The notes beneath the pieces are model-generated. The model was not told the origin of the DNA. It made no database searches and saw only the letters and a list, made by a program, of their open reading frames with translations. A stretch of DNA of 64,000 nucleotides, from assembly GCA_963743945.1 (NCBI GenBank), contig CAVURO010000002.1, positions 1 to 64,000 on the forward strand. Direction: 5' to 3'. This DNA comes from JACOTK01 sp963743945. GTDB taxonomy: Bacteria; Actinomycetota; Acidimicrobiia; Acidimicrobiales; CADCSY01. The position numbers and the translations under genes were made by a program. Positions 1-8,403 of this stretch are shown piece by piece; the first letter of the stretch is position 1, and each line of letters starts with the position of its first letter.

Positions 1-953
1 TGACGGGTGTCGAGCACGCTGAGGTCGAGCAGGTCTCCGAGCTGGAAGCGACGATGGATCGGAAAGCTCCCCACGCTCGCCTGGGCCCCACCCGGCAGGC
101 GCACCGGCAGATGTTCGTACCAGGCCTGGTACCCGTTGGCACGACGGGCATCGAACTCAGGGCCGGCCGGTGCCCCCGGAGGGCTGGTTCCCGCGTAGTT
201 GTTGACAACCTCGTGGTCGTCCCAGGTGCAGATCCACGTGAAGGCGGCATGAGCGTCTCGAAGGGCAGGGTCACCCTTGTACAGCGCGTAACGATTCCGG
301 TAGTCGTCGAGTGTGGTGGTCTCGCCGCCGATGTGGGAGCGGTATGCGCCGGGATCGGCCGCGTACTCGTAGATGTAGTCGCCGAGATGGAGAACGAAGT
401 CGAGATCCTCACCGGCGAGTGCTCGATAGGAGGCGTAGCTGCCGGCCTGGAAGTCCTGGCAGGAGACGAAGGCGAAACGGAGGTGATCAACCGAGCCGAT
501 CGGCGCGGTGCGGGCACGTCCGAGGCGACTCGTGGCGCCGAGGGCGCTGAATCGGTAGTAATAGGTGGTTGCCGGTTCGAGCCCGTCGACGTCGACGTGC
601 ACGCTGTGGGCGCTGCGGACCACGGCGGCTGTCGTGCCCTGGCGCACGACGAGGTTGAGATCGGGGTCGAGGGCGATGGTCCACGAGACCTCGACGGTCT
701 CGGGCAGGGGACCGTCGCCGGCAAGGGGCGAGGGGGCCAGACGGGTCCAGAGGATGACCGCGTCGGCCAAGGGGTCGCCCGACGCAACTCCCAGTGAGAA
801 CGGTGCGGGGTCGAAGGCGACGCCCAGGGGAATGCCTGCCGGCGAGTCCGGGGTGTTCGTCGTCCCGGAACCGGCGCGGCTCATGCCGAACGGCCACAGT
901 GCTGCCACTGCCGCTCCCCCGGCCGATGTTTGAAGAAACCTCCGTCGATCCAT
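1..953 (-). CDS. phoD: PhoD-family alkaline phosphatase/phosphodiesterase, C-terminus cut by window edge
   Basis: Secreted metallophosphoesterase that would release phosphate from phosphomono- or diesters outside the membrane. It starts at ATG 953 behind a GGGGGA ribosome site and stays open to base 1, so about 317 codons are visible and the end lies outside the window. The N-terminus MDRRRFLQTSAGGAAVAALW is a twin-arginine signal. A PhoD N-terminal domain follows (FSLGVASGDPLADAVILWTR), then the metal-site segments FVSCQDF, LHLGDYIYEY and WDDHEVVNNY in the normal order. No frameshift is seen. The family call is secure; the substrate is inferred. Confidence 0.9.
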   Translation of the reverse strand, partial: MDRRRFLQTSAGGAAVAALWPFGMSRAGSGTTNTPDSPAGIPLGVAFDPAPFSLGVASGDPLADAVILWTRLAPSPLAGDGPLPETVEVSWTIALDPDLNLVVRQGTTAAVVRSAHSVHVDVDGLEPATTYYYRFSALGATSRLGRARTAPIGSVDHLRFAFVSCQDFQAGSYASYRALAGEDLDFVLHLGDYIYEYAADPGAYRSHIGGETTTLDDYRNRYALYKGDPALRDAHAAFTWICTWDDHEVVNNYAGTSPPGAPAGPEFDARRANGYQAWYEHLPVRLPGGAQASVGSFPIHRRFQLGDLLDLSVLDTR

Positions 954-1181
954 GCGTCCCCCTGCGTCAGGCCTCCGCGTCAGGCCTCTGCGCCAGGCCC
1001 CTGCGTCAGGGCCCGGTGCCAGCCACCGGGCCTCAGTCTCTCTGAGCGGCGCCTCGACAGCAAGGAGTTGGAGCATCTCGGCCCGATGACGCGTGCGAGG
1101 TCGGTCTCGTTCGATCTTGCGGACCCCTCGGCGGCCTGCGGTACTGTGCCTTGGGAATCGACGATACCCAGGGGGCCCTTC

Positions 1182-2843
1182 TTGAAACGTTCGTTGCCGA
1201 CCAAGGAATCACTCGCCCAGGTGGGCACGGCACTTCGCATCGGCCGCCAGAGTGGTCTGATCGGTCCCGTCCGTCCGGATCGCCTGGTCGTGATGGGCCG
1301 AACGATCGCTGCGTGGGGCCCCACGCCCGCAGCGGGCGTCAAGATCAGTGCGACGCGTCATCCCCACCGGATCGCGGTCGTGGACGACCGGGGAGCCATC
1401 GACTACGCCACGCTCGAGTCGCGCACCAATGCCGTTGCCCGTGGTCTGACGAGCCTTGGCGTCAAGTCCGGTGATTCGGTGGGGATCCTCTGTCGCAACC
1501 ACCGGGGTTTCATCGAGGCGACGCTGGCGGTCTCCAAGCTGGGTGCCGACGCCCTCTTCCTCAACACCGGCTTCGCCGCGCCGCAACTCTCGGACGTGGT
1601 TGCCCGAGAACGGCCTCGGGTCCTGGTCCACGACGAGTCGTTCACCCGGCTCGTGGCCGAGGCGGGTCTCGCCGGCACGCTCCCGATCGTGCTCGCATGG
1701 CCCGAGACCGAGACGCCGCACGCCCCGACCCTCGACGACCTGGTGGCCACGAACCCCGGCGACGCGCTCGAACCCCCGGCCCGTCACGGGGCTGCAACGA
1801 TCCTGACCTCGGGCACCACGGGCACCCCCAAGGGAGCCCATCGTGATCTGCAGGGTGAGGCGATTTCATCGGGGCTCGCGCTGCTCGGACGTATTCCCAT
1901 GCGGATGGCCGAGACGACCGTCATCGCCGCGCCCATGTTCCATTCGTGGGGCTTTGCCCATTTCGTCATCGGTCTCGCCTACTCGTCGACGATGGTGGTC
2001 CACGAGCGATTCGATCCCGAACAGACCCTGGCAAGCGTTGCCCGTCATCAGGCATCCGCCCTGGCGGTCGTCCCGGTGATGCTGCAGCGGGTTCTGGATC
2101 TGCCGACCGCCGTTCGTCGACGCTACGACACGTCGTCGCTTCGCATCATCGCCGCGAGTGGCTCGAATCTGCCGGGGGTTCTGGCGACCACGCTCATGGA
2201 CGAGTTCGGCGAGGTGCTCTACAACCTCTACGGCTCGACCGAGGTTGCGTGGGCCACCATCGCCGATCCGAGCGATCTCCGTGCTGCTCCCGGCACGGCC
2301 GGGCCGGTGGTGCCCGGGGCCGCGGTCCGGTTGCTGGACGACCAGGGCAACGACGTGCCCGAGGGCGAGCGCGGCCGCATCTTCGTGCGCAACGGCATGC
2401 TCTTCGAGGGCTACACGGGCGGTGGTGGCAAGGAGATCATCGACGGGTTCATGAGCTCGGGGGACGTCGGCCATTTCGATGCGGCGGGGCGTCTTTTCGT
2501 CGACGGCCGAGCGGACGACATGATCGTCTCGGGTGGCGAGAACGTGTTTCCCCGCGAGGTCGAGGACCTGATCGCGCAGGATCCGTCAGTGGCCGACGTG
2601 GTCGTGGTGGGTGTTCCCGATGACGAGTTCGGCCAAAGGCTGAAGGCGTTCGTGGTTCCGAGCGACGGCGCCACGGTCGATGCCGACGCGCTGCGTCAGC
2701 TGGTCCGGACGAACCTCGCGCGTTACAAGGTGCCCCGCGACATCGAGGTGCGCGAAGACCTTCCCCGAAACGCCACCGGCAAGGTGCTGCGCCGCGTGCT
2801 GCAGGAAGAGGCGCTCGCGTCCTCCAAGGCCGCCGAGTCGTAG
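1182..2843 (+). CDS. AMP-forming acyl-CoA synthetase (FadD-type)
   Basis: Activates a carboxylic acid, probably a fatty acid, to its CoA thioester through an acyl-adenylate. The P-loop TSGTTGTPKGAH, the A5 segment YNLYGSTEVAW, the A7/A8 segment DGRADDMIVSGGENVFPREV and the C-terminal lysine motif PRNATGKVLRR are all present in order. The reading frame is open from base 930, but relatives begin near RIGRQSGLIGPVRPDR. TTG 1182 behind AGGGGG was therefore chosen; TTG 1194 or GTG 1221 are possible. Length is about 553 residues, normal for the family. It is divergent from phoD and stands alone, so the physiological substrate cannot be deduced. Confidence 0.88.
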   Translation: MKRSLPTKESLAQVGTALRIGRQSGLIGPVRPDRLVVMGRTIAAWGPTPAAGVKISATRHPHRIAVVDDRGAIDYATLESRTNAVARGLTSLGVKSGDSVGILCRNHRGFIEATLAVSKLGADALFLNTGFAAPQLSDVVARERPRVLVHDESFTRLVAEAGLAGTLPIVLAWPETETPHAPTLDDLVATNPGDALEPPARHGAATILTSGTTGTPKGAHRDLQGEAISSGLALLGRIPMRMAETTVIAAPMFHSWGFAHFVIGLAYSSTMVVHERFDPEQTLASVARHQASALAVVPVMLQRVLDLPTAVRRRYDTSSLRIIAASGSNLPGVLATTLMDEFGEVLYNLYGSTEVAWATIADPSDLRAAPGTAGPVVPGAAVRLLDDQGNDVPEGERGRIFVRNGMLFEGYTGGGGKEIIDGFMSSGDVGHFDAAGRLFVDGRADDMIVSGGENVFPREVEDLIAQDPSVADVVVVGVPDDEFGQRLKAFVVPSDGATVDADALRQLVRTNLARYKVPRDIEVREDLPRNATGKVLRRVLQEEALASSKAAES

Positions 2844-2914
2844 CCCTCGTGGGCCCGTCTCGACTTGGCCTGCCATCGCTGAGCCGGAGGGGCCGAACGA
2901 TCGGGCCCGAGCGC

Positions 2915-3724
2915 TCAGTCGGTCGAAACCGGGTGGTACATCAGCACCGGCGATTTCGCGTGTCGGGCGACGTGCATGGCGACGCTGCCGAAGGCGACTC
3001 GACGAAGTCCGGTGCGTCCGTGGGTGGCGATCATGATGAGCGACACCGGTTGGTGCTCGCGAAAGCCGACGAGGGCCTTGTCGGGGCTCCTATCGTGGAG
3101 AACGTCCCATTCCGCGTCGATGCCGTCGGCGCGAAGTCGCTCGCCGACCTGAGCGAGGTAGCCGCTCTCGACGACGTCCTGATTGGCCCCCGGCCTGTTC
3201 TCCGGAGACTGCACCTCCACCAGCCAGAGGCGAGCCGAGAGCTCCTTGGCCCAGGACGCGGCGACCGGGATGAGTTGGCCCGCCGGGTCGGAGCCGTCCA
3301 GGCACACCTGGATTGCATCGAGCCCGCCGTCGAGGGCATCGGGAACGTCGGGTCCCACCATCAGGACGGGCGCCCCTGCTTCGCGCACGACTGCCTCGGC
3401 GATGCTGCCCATCATCGCCTGGCCGAGGCCCCCGCGGCCGTGGGTTGACATGCAGAGCAGGGACTCCGGCCGGGCCCGCAGGGATTCCAGGATCGACTCG
3501 ACGACGTTGTCGGAGGTGCAGACCTCGAGGCGGCCGACCGGTGCACTGAGGTTGCCGGCCACCTTCTGCAGGTACTGCTCGTGTTCCTCGGTGTCGAGTC
3601 CGACGGCCGAGGAGACGATGAGATCGACCTTGGCACCGAGTCGGCGAGCGAAGGCGTCTGCCACTCGGACCGCGGATTCGGCCTGCTGCGACCGGTCGAG
3701 TGGGACGAGAATGGTCCGGTACAT
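2915..3724 (-). CDS. Tandem-domain universal stress protein
   Basis: 269-residue cytoplasmic protein with two UspA domains. Each ends in the nucleotide-binding signature: residues T-H-G then nine residues then GS in domain 1 (THGRGGLGQAMMGS) and THGRTGLRRVAFGS in domain 2. The first Gly of the G-x2-G-x9-GS motif is Ser in domain 1 and Ala in domain 2. ATG 3724 was chosen over upstream starts because GGAGG lies 8 nt before it and MYRTILVPLD is the canonical Usp start. A second, single-domain Usp gene lies just upstream on the same strand. The exact stress role is unknown. Confidence 0.88.
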   Translation of the reverse strand: MYRTILVPLDRSQQAESAVRVADAFARRLGAKVDLIVSSAVGLDTEEHEQYLQKVAGNLSAPVGRLEVCTSDNVVESILESLRARPESLLCMSTHGRGGLGQAMMGSIAEAVVREAGAPVLMVGPDVPDALDGGLDAIQVCLDGSDPAGQLIPVAASWAKELSARLWLVEVQSPENRPGANQDVVESGYLAQVGERLRADGIDAEWDVLHDRSPDKALVGFREHQPVSLIMIATHGRTGLRRVAFGSVAMHVARHAKSPVLMYHPVSTD

Positions 3725-3825
3725 CGGATGACCTCCTGCATGGGGTTGCCCATGGACGTTGCGATCACCCCACCGTAAGCTCGGCCCGGTTTCGGGTCCA
3801 GGGCCGGAAGTCACATGCGACGGTC

Positions 3826-3841
3826 AGGACCCCCGGGTCCT
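3826..3841 (-). terminator. Short GC-rich hairpin at the end of the single-domain usp gene
   Basis: Inverted repeat AGGACC/GGTCCT with a 4-nt loop touches the stop codon of the leftward usp gene. There is no T tract, so it may only be an mRNA 3' stabiliser or a weak terminator. Confidence 0.3.
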
Positions 3842-4260
3842 CAGGACGCCAGCTTGACGATTGTGACCGGGCAGGCGACGTGATTCGCCACCTGGTGGCT
3901 GACCGAGCCGAGGAGGAGCTCGCGAAACCCACCAAGGCCTCGTGCTCCCACGACCACATGGTCCGCTCGTGACGACGCCTCGATCAGGGCGCGGGCGGGC
4001 AGCTCGCAGATGGTCGTCAGCTCGATGGGCGCCTCGGATCGATCGCCGACGACCTCGTCGACGGCTCGGCGCAGCTGAGCAAGCGCGTCCTCCTCGGAAT
4101 AGTCGGGTTGGAAGTCGCTGCCGAGAGCCGTCTGATCGAGATACGACCAGGCAAGGAGGGCTTCGATGGTTGCACCGTGCGCCTTTGCCTCATCGATCGC
4201 CCAGCGAAGCGCGGCCTTGCTTCCCTCGGATCCGTCGATGCCTACCAGGATTCGTGTCAT
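3841..4260 (-). CDS. Single-domain universal stress protein
   Basis: 139-residue UspA protein beginning MTRILVGIDGSEGSKAALRW, with the ATP-binding signature GARGLGGFRELLLGS near the C-terminus (G-x2-G-x9-GS intact). ATG 4260 is preceded by GAGGACGG. The start overlaps the stop of the MauE-like gene by four bases (ATGA), so it is translationally coupled to a larB-larC-mauE-like leftward operon. Why a Usp sits in this operon is not known. Confidence 0.87.
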   Translation of the reverse strand: MTRILVGIDGSEGSKAALRWAIDEAKAHGATIEALLAWSYLDQTALGSDFQPDYSEEDALAQLRRAVDEVVGDRSEAPIELTTICELPARALIEASSRADHVVVGARGLGGFRELLLGSVSHQVANHVACPVTIVKLAS

Positions 4261-4799
4261 GACCGTCCTCGTTCTGCTCTCGTCTGGTGTGATGTGGCCA
4301 CGCCGCCAAGGCGGTCGTGGCGTGCTCGGGCCAAGGCGAAGAGCCCTGTCGCGGCGGCGGCTCCTCCTGCAACGAATATTGCAGCAGGTAGGCTCGGGTT
4401 TGCGAAACCGGCGTCGCTCGACAGCGCAGCGCCGAGCGCCAGGGCGGCGAGCAGCGTGTTGCGGATGACGTCGAGGCTCGATGCGGAAGCGTGGCCCGTG
4501 GAGCCGAAGCAGCTGCATCCGACCGTCACCCCAGCCCGCAGCCCGCGGACGAGCACCGTGGTGAACGCAACGAGCAGCGCCAGCGCCACGAGCGCGACCA
4601 GGCGGGGCGCCACCAACAGGCCTATCGCCGTGAACATCTCCATAACGGGAACGGCCCGCGCGAGAAACGCAGGACGCGCGAGGCCGAAGGCCCGAAACGA
4701 CGTCTCCGTTCCTGCCGGGTCGCGCCACTTCGAGGCAGCGGCGAACGCGAAGACGAGACCGAGGAACACCGCAGCGGCGTCACCCAGGCTGTCCGACAT
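4257..4799 (-). CDS. MauE/DoxX-like integral membrane protein
   Basis: 180-residue membrane protein with four hydrophobic segments. The pattern GCSCFGSTGHASASSLDVIRN matches the cysteine-bearing loop of the MauE methylamine-utilisation family, whose members are thought to help disulfide or cofactor handling during periplasmic maturation. There are no methylamine dehydrogenase genes nearby, so that substrate role should not be assumed. It overlaps larC upstream by one base (TGATG) and the usp gene downstream by four. One operon is likely. Confidence 0.75.
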   Translation of the reverse strand: MSDSLGDAAAVFLGLVFAFAAASKWRDPAGTETSFRAFGLARPAFLARAVPVMEMFTAIGLLVAPRLVALVALALLVAFTTVLVRGLRAGVTVGCSCFGSTGHASASSLDVIRNTLLAALALGAALSSDAGFANPSLPAAIFVAGGAAAATGLFALARARHDRLGGVATSHQTRAERGRS

Positions 4800-6097
4800 C
4801 AGCCGGCAGGCTCGGTGGGCGCGGGGGCGGTGTGGATGTTGCCCGCGTTGAGGTTGCCCACGTGGACGTTTCCGGCATTGTCCGCGAGCTTGGCGCGCCA
4901 GGCCTCTTCCGCTCGGGAAACGACCTCGCGCAGAGGCAGCCCGCTGCTTCTGGCGACGCGGGCTGCGTCGTCATGTTCAACCTTGACCCGCCCATCGGTG
5001 AGCTTGACGCGGATGACCATGCCGGCAACGGTCACCTCGTCCAGCGAACGCGGGGCAGGCCAGCGGGTGAGGGTGGTGCCACGGATGCCCAGTGAGCCGG
5101 TCTCGGAGGTGAGCACGTCGGCCACCTGCCGCGCCGTGGCCACGTCGGTGAGCGCACTCACGGTGTGCGCGGGCCGACCTTTCTTCATCACGATCGGCGT
5201 CACCCACGCGTCATGGGCACCCGCCTCGAGCAGGGCGGCGATGCAATGAGCGAGCGTCTCACCGGTCACGTCGTCGACGTTGACCTCGACCAGCGTCACC
5301 GGTTGACCGTCGCTCACCGGCGCCGACGCTCCTTGATCGAGGGGTCTGCCCACCACGACCTGGGTGAGGTTGGGAAGGCGTTCGGTGTCGTTGGTGCCTG
5401 CGCCGAATCCGGTTGCACTCACCCGTAGCGCGGGCATCGGACCCCAGCCATCGGCCAAGGTCGTGATGAGGCCGGCTCCCGTCGGTGTGGTGAGCTCGAT
5501 GTGGGTGTCGACGCCCTGTGATGGTGCCCCGACCCGAGCCAGGAGCTCGACGACCGCAGGTGAGGGGTTGGGGAGCATGCCGTGCGAACTGCGAACCATG
5601 CCCATGCCGGTGGCGATGGTGCTCGAGATCACTCGGTCGACCCCGAGCACCTCGAGCGACGCCGCGACGCCGACGATGTCGATGATGGCGTCGATGGAGC
5701 CGACCTCGTGGAAGTGGACCTGTTCGACCGGACGCCGGTGGAGACGACCCTCGACCTCGGCAATGGCGGCGAAGGCGTCCGACGCACGTTGGTGGACCCG
5801 AGGGGGGAGGTGGGCCTCTGCCAACAAGGCGGTGATGTGGGCGTAGGTCCTCGTGACGGTGGTCGGCGCAACCTCGACGACGGCCCGGGTCGCCGCGATG
5901 CCACCGCGCATCACGGGCTCGGCGTCGAGGTGCCAGCCTGCGATGGGGAGTCGTTCCAGCAGACCCCGCACCTCGGCCAGATCGGCCCCCGCGTCGAGCA
6001 GTGCACCGAGTGCCATGTCGCCGGCGATCCCGGCGAAGCAGTGAAACCATGCCGTTGCGTTGCCGTCCCTCTGTGCCCAACGCCGGTGGTCAGCCAT
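4799..6097 (-). CDS. larC: LarC, nickel insertion enzyme for the nickel-pincer nucleotide
   Basis: LarC inserts nickel into pyridinium-3,5-bisthiocarboxylic acid mononucleotide to give the cofactor of lactate racemase and relatives. The family landmarks WFHCFAGIAGDMALGALLDAG, the motif EQVHFHEVGSIDAIIDIVG and ELTTPTGAGLI are present in one unbroken frame. Lactobacillus larC, by contrast, needs a ribosomal frameshift. ATG 6097 was chosen: it lies 8 bases inside the end of larB and gives 432 residues. The C-terminal tail has an unusual Asn/Gly/His-rich stretch (GNVHVGNLNAGNIH). LarA and LarE are not in the window. Confidence 0.9.
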   Translation of the reverse strand: MADHRRWAQRDGNATAWFHCFAGIAGDMALGALLDAGADLAEVRGLLERLPIAGWHLDAEPVMRGGIAATRAVVEVAPTTVTRTYAHITALLAEAHLPPRVHQRASDAFAAIAEVEGRLHRRPVEQVHFHEVGSIDAIIDIVGVAASLEVLGVDRVISSTIATGMGMVRSSHGMLPNPSPAVVELLARVGAPSQGVDTHIELTTPTGAGLITTLADGWGPMPALRVSATGFGAGTNDTERLPNLTQVVVGRPLDQGASAPVSDGQPVTLVEVNVDDVTGETLAHCIAALLEAGAHDAWVTPIVMKKGRPAHTVSALTDVATARQVADVLTSETGSLGIRGTTLTRWPAPRSLDEVTVAGMVIRVKLTDGRVKVEHDDAARVARSSGLPLREVVSRAEEAWRAKLADNAGNVHVGNLNAGNIHTAPAPTEPAG

Positions 6098-6842
6098 GAC
6101 GTGCCCGTACCTCGAGGATGCGTGCGACCGCACACGCAGCCCCGAAACCGTTGTCGATGCCGACCACGGTGATGCCCGCCGCGCAGCTTGCCATCATGCC
6201 CAGGAGAGCGGTGACTCCTTCGAGCGCCGCGCCGTAGCCTGCGCTGGTGGGCACCGCGACGACGGGTGCTGCGGCGATGCCGCCGACCACCGAGGCAAGC
6301 GCCCCCTCCATGCCGGCGACGACGACGACGACGTCGGCGGTGCTCAGCTGGTCGACCTCGGCGAGCAGCCGGTGGATGCCTGCCACGCCGACATCGGTGA
6401 TCCGACGGGGAGTCACGCCGTAGGCGCCGAGCACGGTCTCGCATTCACGCGCCACGGGCAGGTCGGCCGTTCCCGCCGTCACGACGAGGACCTTGTCCGG
6501 CCGCGCCGGCGCGGGACGCCAGACCACGGTTCGGTCGACCGGGACCCCATCGGGGACCGCGGCCATGGCGGCGGCGATCTGTTCGGCGTCGGCTCGGGTG
6601 AGCACGACGGGACCCGAGGTCATCGAGACGAGCTCGCCCACGATGGCGGCGCACTGCTCGGCGGTCTTGCCCGGTCCGTACACGGCCTCGGCGACGCCCT
6701 GGCGCAGCGAACGATGATGGTCGATGCGGGCGAAGCCGAGATCGGCAAACGGCAGCCGTCGAAGCCGGTTCATCGCCTCGTCGGCGGTGATGTCGCCGGC
6801 TTGCAGGTCTTCGAGCATGCGTCGAAGGGCCACTTCATCCAT
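6090..6842 (-). CDS. larB: LarB, pyridinium-3,5-biscarboxylic acid mononucleotide synthase
   Basis: LarB carboxylates and hydrolyses nicotinic acid adenine dinucleotide in the first step of nickel-pincer cofactor synthesis. The 250-residue length and the PurE-like C-terminal domain (VVVAGMEGALASVVGG, then VPTSAGYGAALEG) are typical of the family. It is the first gene of the leftward larB-larC-mauE-like-usp run and overlaps larC by 8 bases. It is divergent from pheA across about 127 bp, which should hold its promoter. Confidence 0.92.
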   Translation of the reverse strand: MDEVALRRMLEDLQAGDITADEAMNRLRRLPFADLGFARIDHHRSLRQGVAEAVYGPGKTAEQCAAIVGELVSMTSGPVVLTRADAEQIAAAMAAVPDGVPVDRTVVWRPAPARPDKVLVVTAGTADLPVARECETVLGAYGVTPRRITDVGVAGIHRLLAEVDQLSTADVVVVVAGMEGALASVVGGIAAAPVVAVPTSAGYGAALEGVTALLGMMASCAAGITVVGIDNGFGAACAVARILEVRARHG

Positions 6843-6969
6843 GGCTCCATCTTGGTCCTCATCGCGTGCGTTGTCCTGATTGCGTCGCAGGGGCGGGAGA
6901 AATGGTCACGGGTTGTCGATGCCGGCGGTGCGGTGTCGTCGCGATCACAGGCTCTACGCTTCTGAGCCT

Positions 6970-7899
6970 ATGACCCGCATCGGTTTCCTCGGCCCGCCGG
7001 GAACGTTCACCGAACAGGCGTTGCTGAGCCGCCCCGATTTCGTCGACGCCGACCTGGTGGCCTATCCCACGATCCTCGAGGTCCTGATCGCCACCGGCAA
7101 CGGCGAGGTCGATCTCGGCTTTGTGCCGATCGAGAACTCGATCGAGGGGACGGTCAACGTCACGCTCGACACGTTGGCCTTCGAGACGAATCTGCTTATT
7201 CAGCACGAGGTTGTGCTCGGCATCGAGCTGAACCTCCTGGCCCCTCGCGGAACCTCGATCAGCGAGGTCACCAAGGTGCTCTCGTTTCCGCATGCGACCG
7301 CTCAGGTGCGGGACTTCCTCGGCCGTGAGCTGCCCGAAGCGGTGGCGGTGGCGGCGAACTCGACCGCCGAGGCAGCCCGCCTCGTGGGCGAGGATCCCGA
7401 GCCGGGCATGGCGGCGGTCGGGACGTCGCTCGCCGCGCAGCTCTACGACCTCGACATCCTCGCCGTCGACATCGCCGATCACCCGGAGAACGAGACCCGT
7501 TTCGTGGCCGTGGCGACCTCCGGGGTGCCTCGGGCGACCGGCCATGACAAGACGACGATCGTCTGTTTCCAACAGGCCGACCGTCCGGGCAGCCTGTTGG
7601 CGATCCTGCAGGAGTTCGCCGCCCGGGCGATCAACCTCACCAAGCTCGAGTCACGTCCGACCAAGCGTGGTCTGGGTGACTACTGCTTCATCATCGACCT
7701 CGAAGGTCACATCGCGGACGAGGTGGTGGGCGACTGCCTGCGTGAGCTGAAAGCCAAGGTCGCGGACGTGAAGTTCCTCGGTTCGTACCCCGCCGCCGGT
7801 GAGCACGGCGAGGCGGTCCGTCGGGAGGCCGATGCCGCGTGGCGCTCTGCGGACACGTGGTTGGCCGAGCTGCGCAAGGAGATGGTCGACCCCCGCTGA
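6970..7899 (+). CDS. pheA: Prephenate dehydratase
   Basis: Converts prephenate to phenylpyruvate in phenylalanine synthesis. The catalytic domain starts MTRIGFLGPPGTFTEQAL and contains FVPIENSIEGTVN and the catalytic NETRFVAVA segment. A C-terminal ACT domain (RPGSLLAILQEFAARAINL, then the LESRP motif) gives feedback control by phenylalanine. It has 309 residues, a monofunctional dehydratase without chorismate mutase. ATG 6970 was chosen because the protein fold begins there. Two serine tRNA genes follow directly. Confidence 0.95.
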   Translation: MTRIGFLGPPGTFTEQALLSRPDFVDADLVAYPTILEVLIATGNGEVDLGFVPIENSIEGTVNVTLDTLAFETNLLIQHEVVLGIELNLLAPRGTSISEVTKVLSFPHATAQVRDFLGRELPEAVAVAANSTAEAARLVGEDPEPGMAAVGTSLAAQLYDLDILAVDIADHPENETRFVAVATSGVPRATGHDKTTIVCFQQADRPGSLLAILQEFAARAINLTKLESRPTKRGLGDYCFIIDLEGHIADEVVGDCLRELKAKVADVKFLGSYPAAGEHGEAVRREADAAWRSADTWLAELRKEMVDPR

Positions 7900-7916
7900 G
7901 CACTAGCGTTGCGGAC

Positions 7917-7999
7917 GGAGGGATGGCAGAGCGGCCGAATGCGGAGGTCTTGAAAACCTTTGGACGAGAGTCCCGCGGGTTCGAATCCCGCTCCCTCCG
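7917..7999 (+). tRNA. tRNA-Ser (TGA anticodon)
   Basis: Cloverleaf readable by eye. The acceptor stem GGAGGGA pairs with TCCCTCC, the anticodon loop is CTTGAAA, and the T arm is GCGGG-TTCGAAT-CCCGC. A long variable arm is present, and the CCA end is not encoded. It lies 17 bp after pheA. Confidence 0.95.
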
Positions 8000-8039
8000 C
8001 GCATGATCCGGTTGGCCACTACAGTGGGCAGCCACATCG

Positions 8040-8130
8040 GGAGAGGTGCCGGAGTCCGGTTGATCGGGGCGCCCTGCTAAGGCGTTGATGGGTGCAAGCC
8101 TGTCCGTGGGTTCAAATCCCACCCTCTCCG
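8040..8130 (+). tRNA. tRNA-Ser (GCT anticodon)
   Basis: Second class II tRNA, 40 bp after the first. The acceptor stem GGAGAGG pairs with CCTCTCC, the anticodon loop is CTGCTAA, the T arm is GTGGG-TTCAAAT-CCCAC, and the variable arm is long. CCA is not encoded. It probably shares a transcript with the preceding tRNA-Ser. Confidence 0.95.
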
Positions 8131-8166
8131 CTCGAAGTCCCTCCAGGACGTTTCGTGAGATGAATG

Positions 8167-8195
8167 TTACGAAATCGTTGCGGTTCCTGTACGCT
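8167..8195 (+). promoter_or_regulatory. Putative housekeeping promoter for the 3D-domain gene
   Basis: TTACGA at 8167-8172 and TACGCT at 8190-8195 are separated by exactly 17 bp. Transcription from here would give a leader of about 200 nt before GTG 8404. I looked for the conserved pieces of a c-di-AMP riboswitch, which often precedes such genes, and did not find them. Confidence 0.4.
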
Positions 8196-8403
8196 GGGCG
8201 TCACAAACCACATACAGCTATCCCCCGGCATCAAGAAGTGGTGACAAGACGTCGTCCCTTGGTGCGATTTATCGCCAACTGAGCACCGGATCGACCCGAG
8301 CAACGGGTCATCGGCTCGACCGGCGTGGCGGCTTCGTATGCACCTTGACTCTCCCTGAGTTCTGGCGCGCGCGTTCTCGCCCGGGGGTTCAAGGAGGCAT
8401 TGC

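Noticed and set aside
54..797. Long plus-strand frame opposite PhoD
   Set aside because: It is the antisense shadow of the PhoD gene, which has a Tat signal and all phosphatase motifs.
8131..8403. c-di-AMP (ydaO) riboswitch before the 3D-domain gene
   Set aside because: Such genes often carry one, but the GGGGGAACC and GUCAGCUAACCUCGUAAGCG-like conserved parts are absent from the leader.
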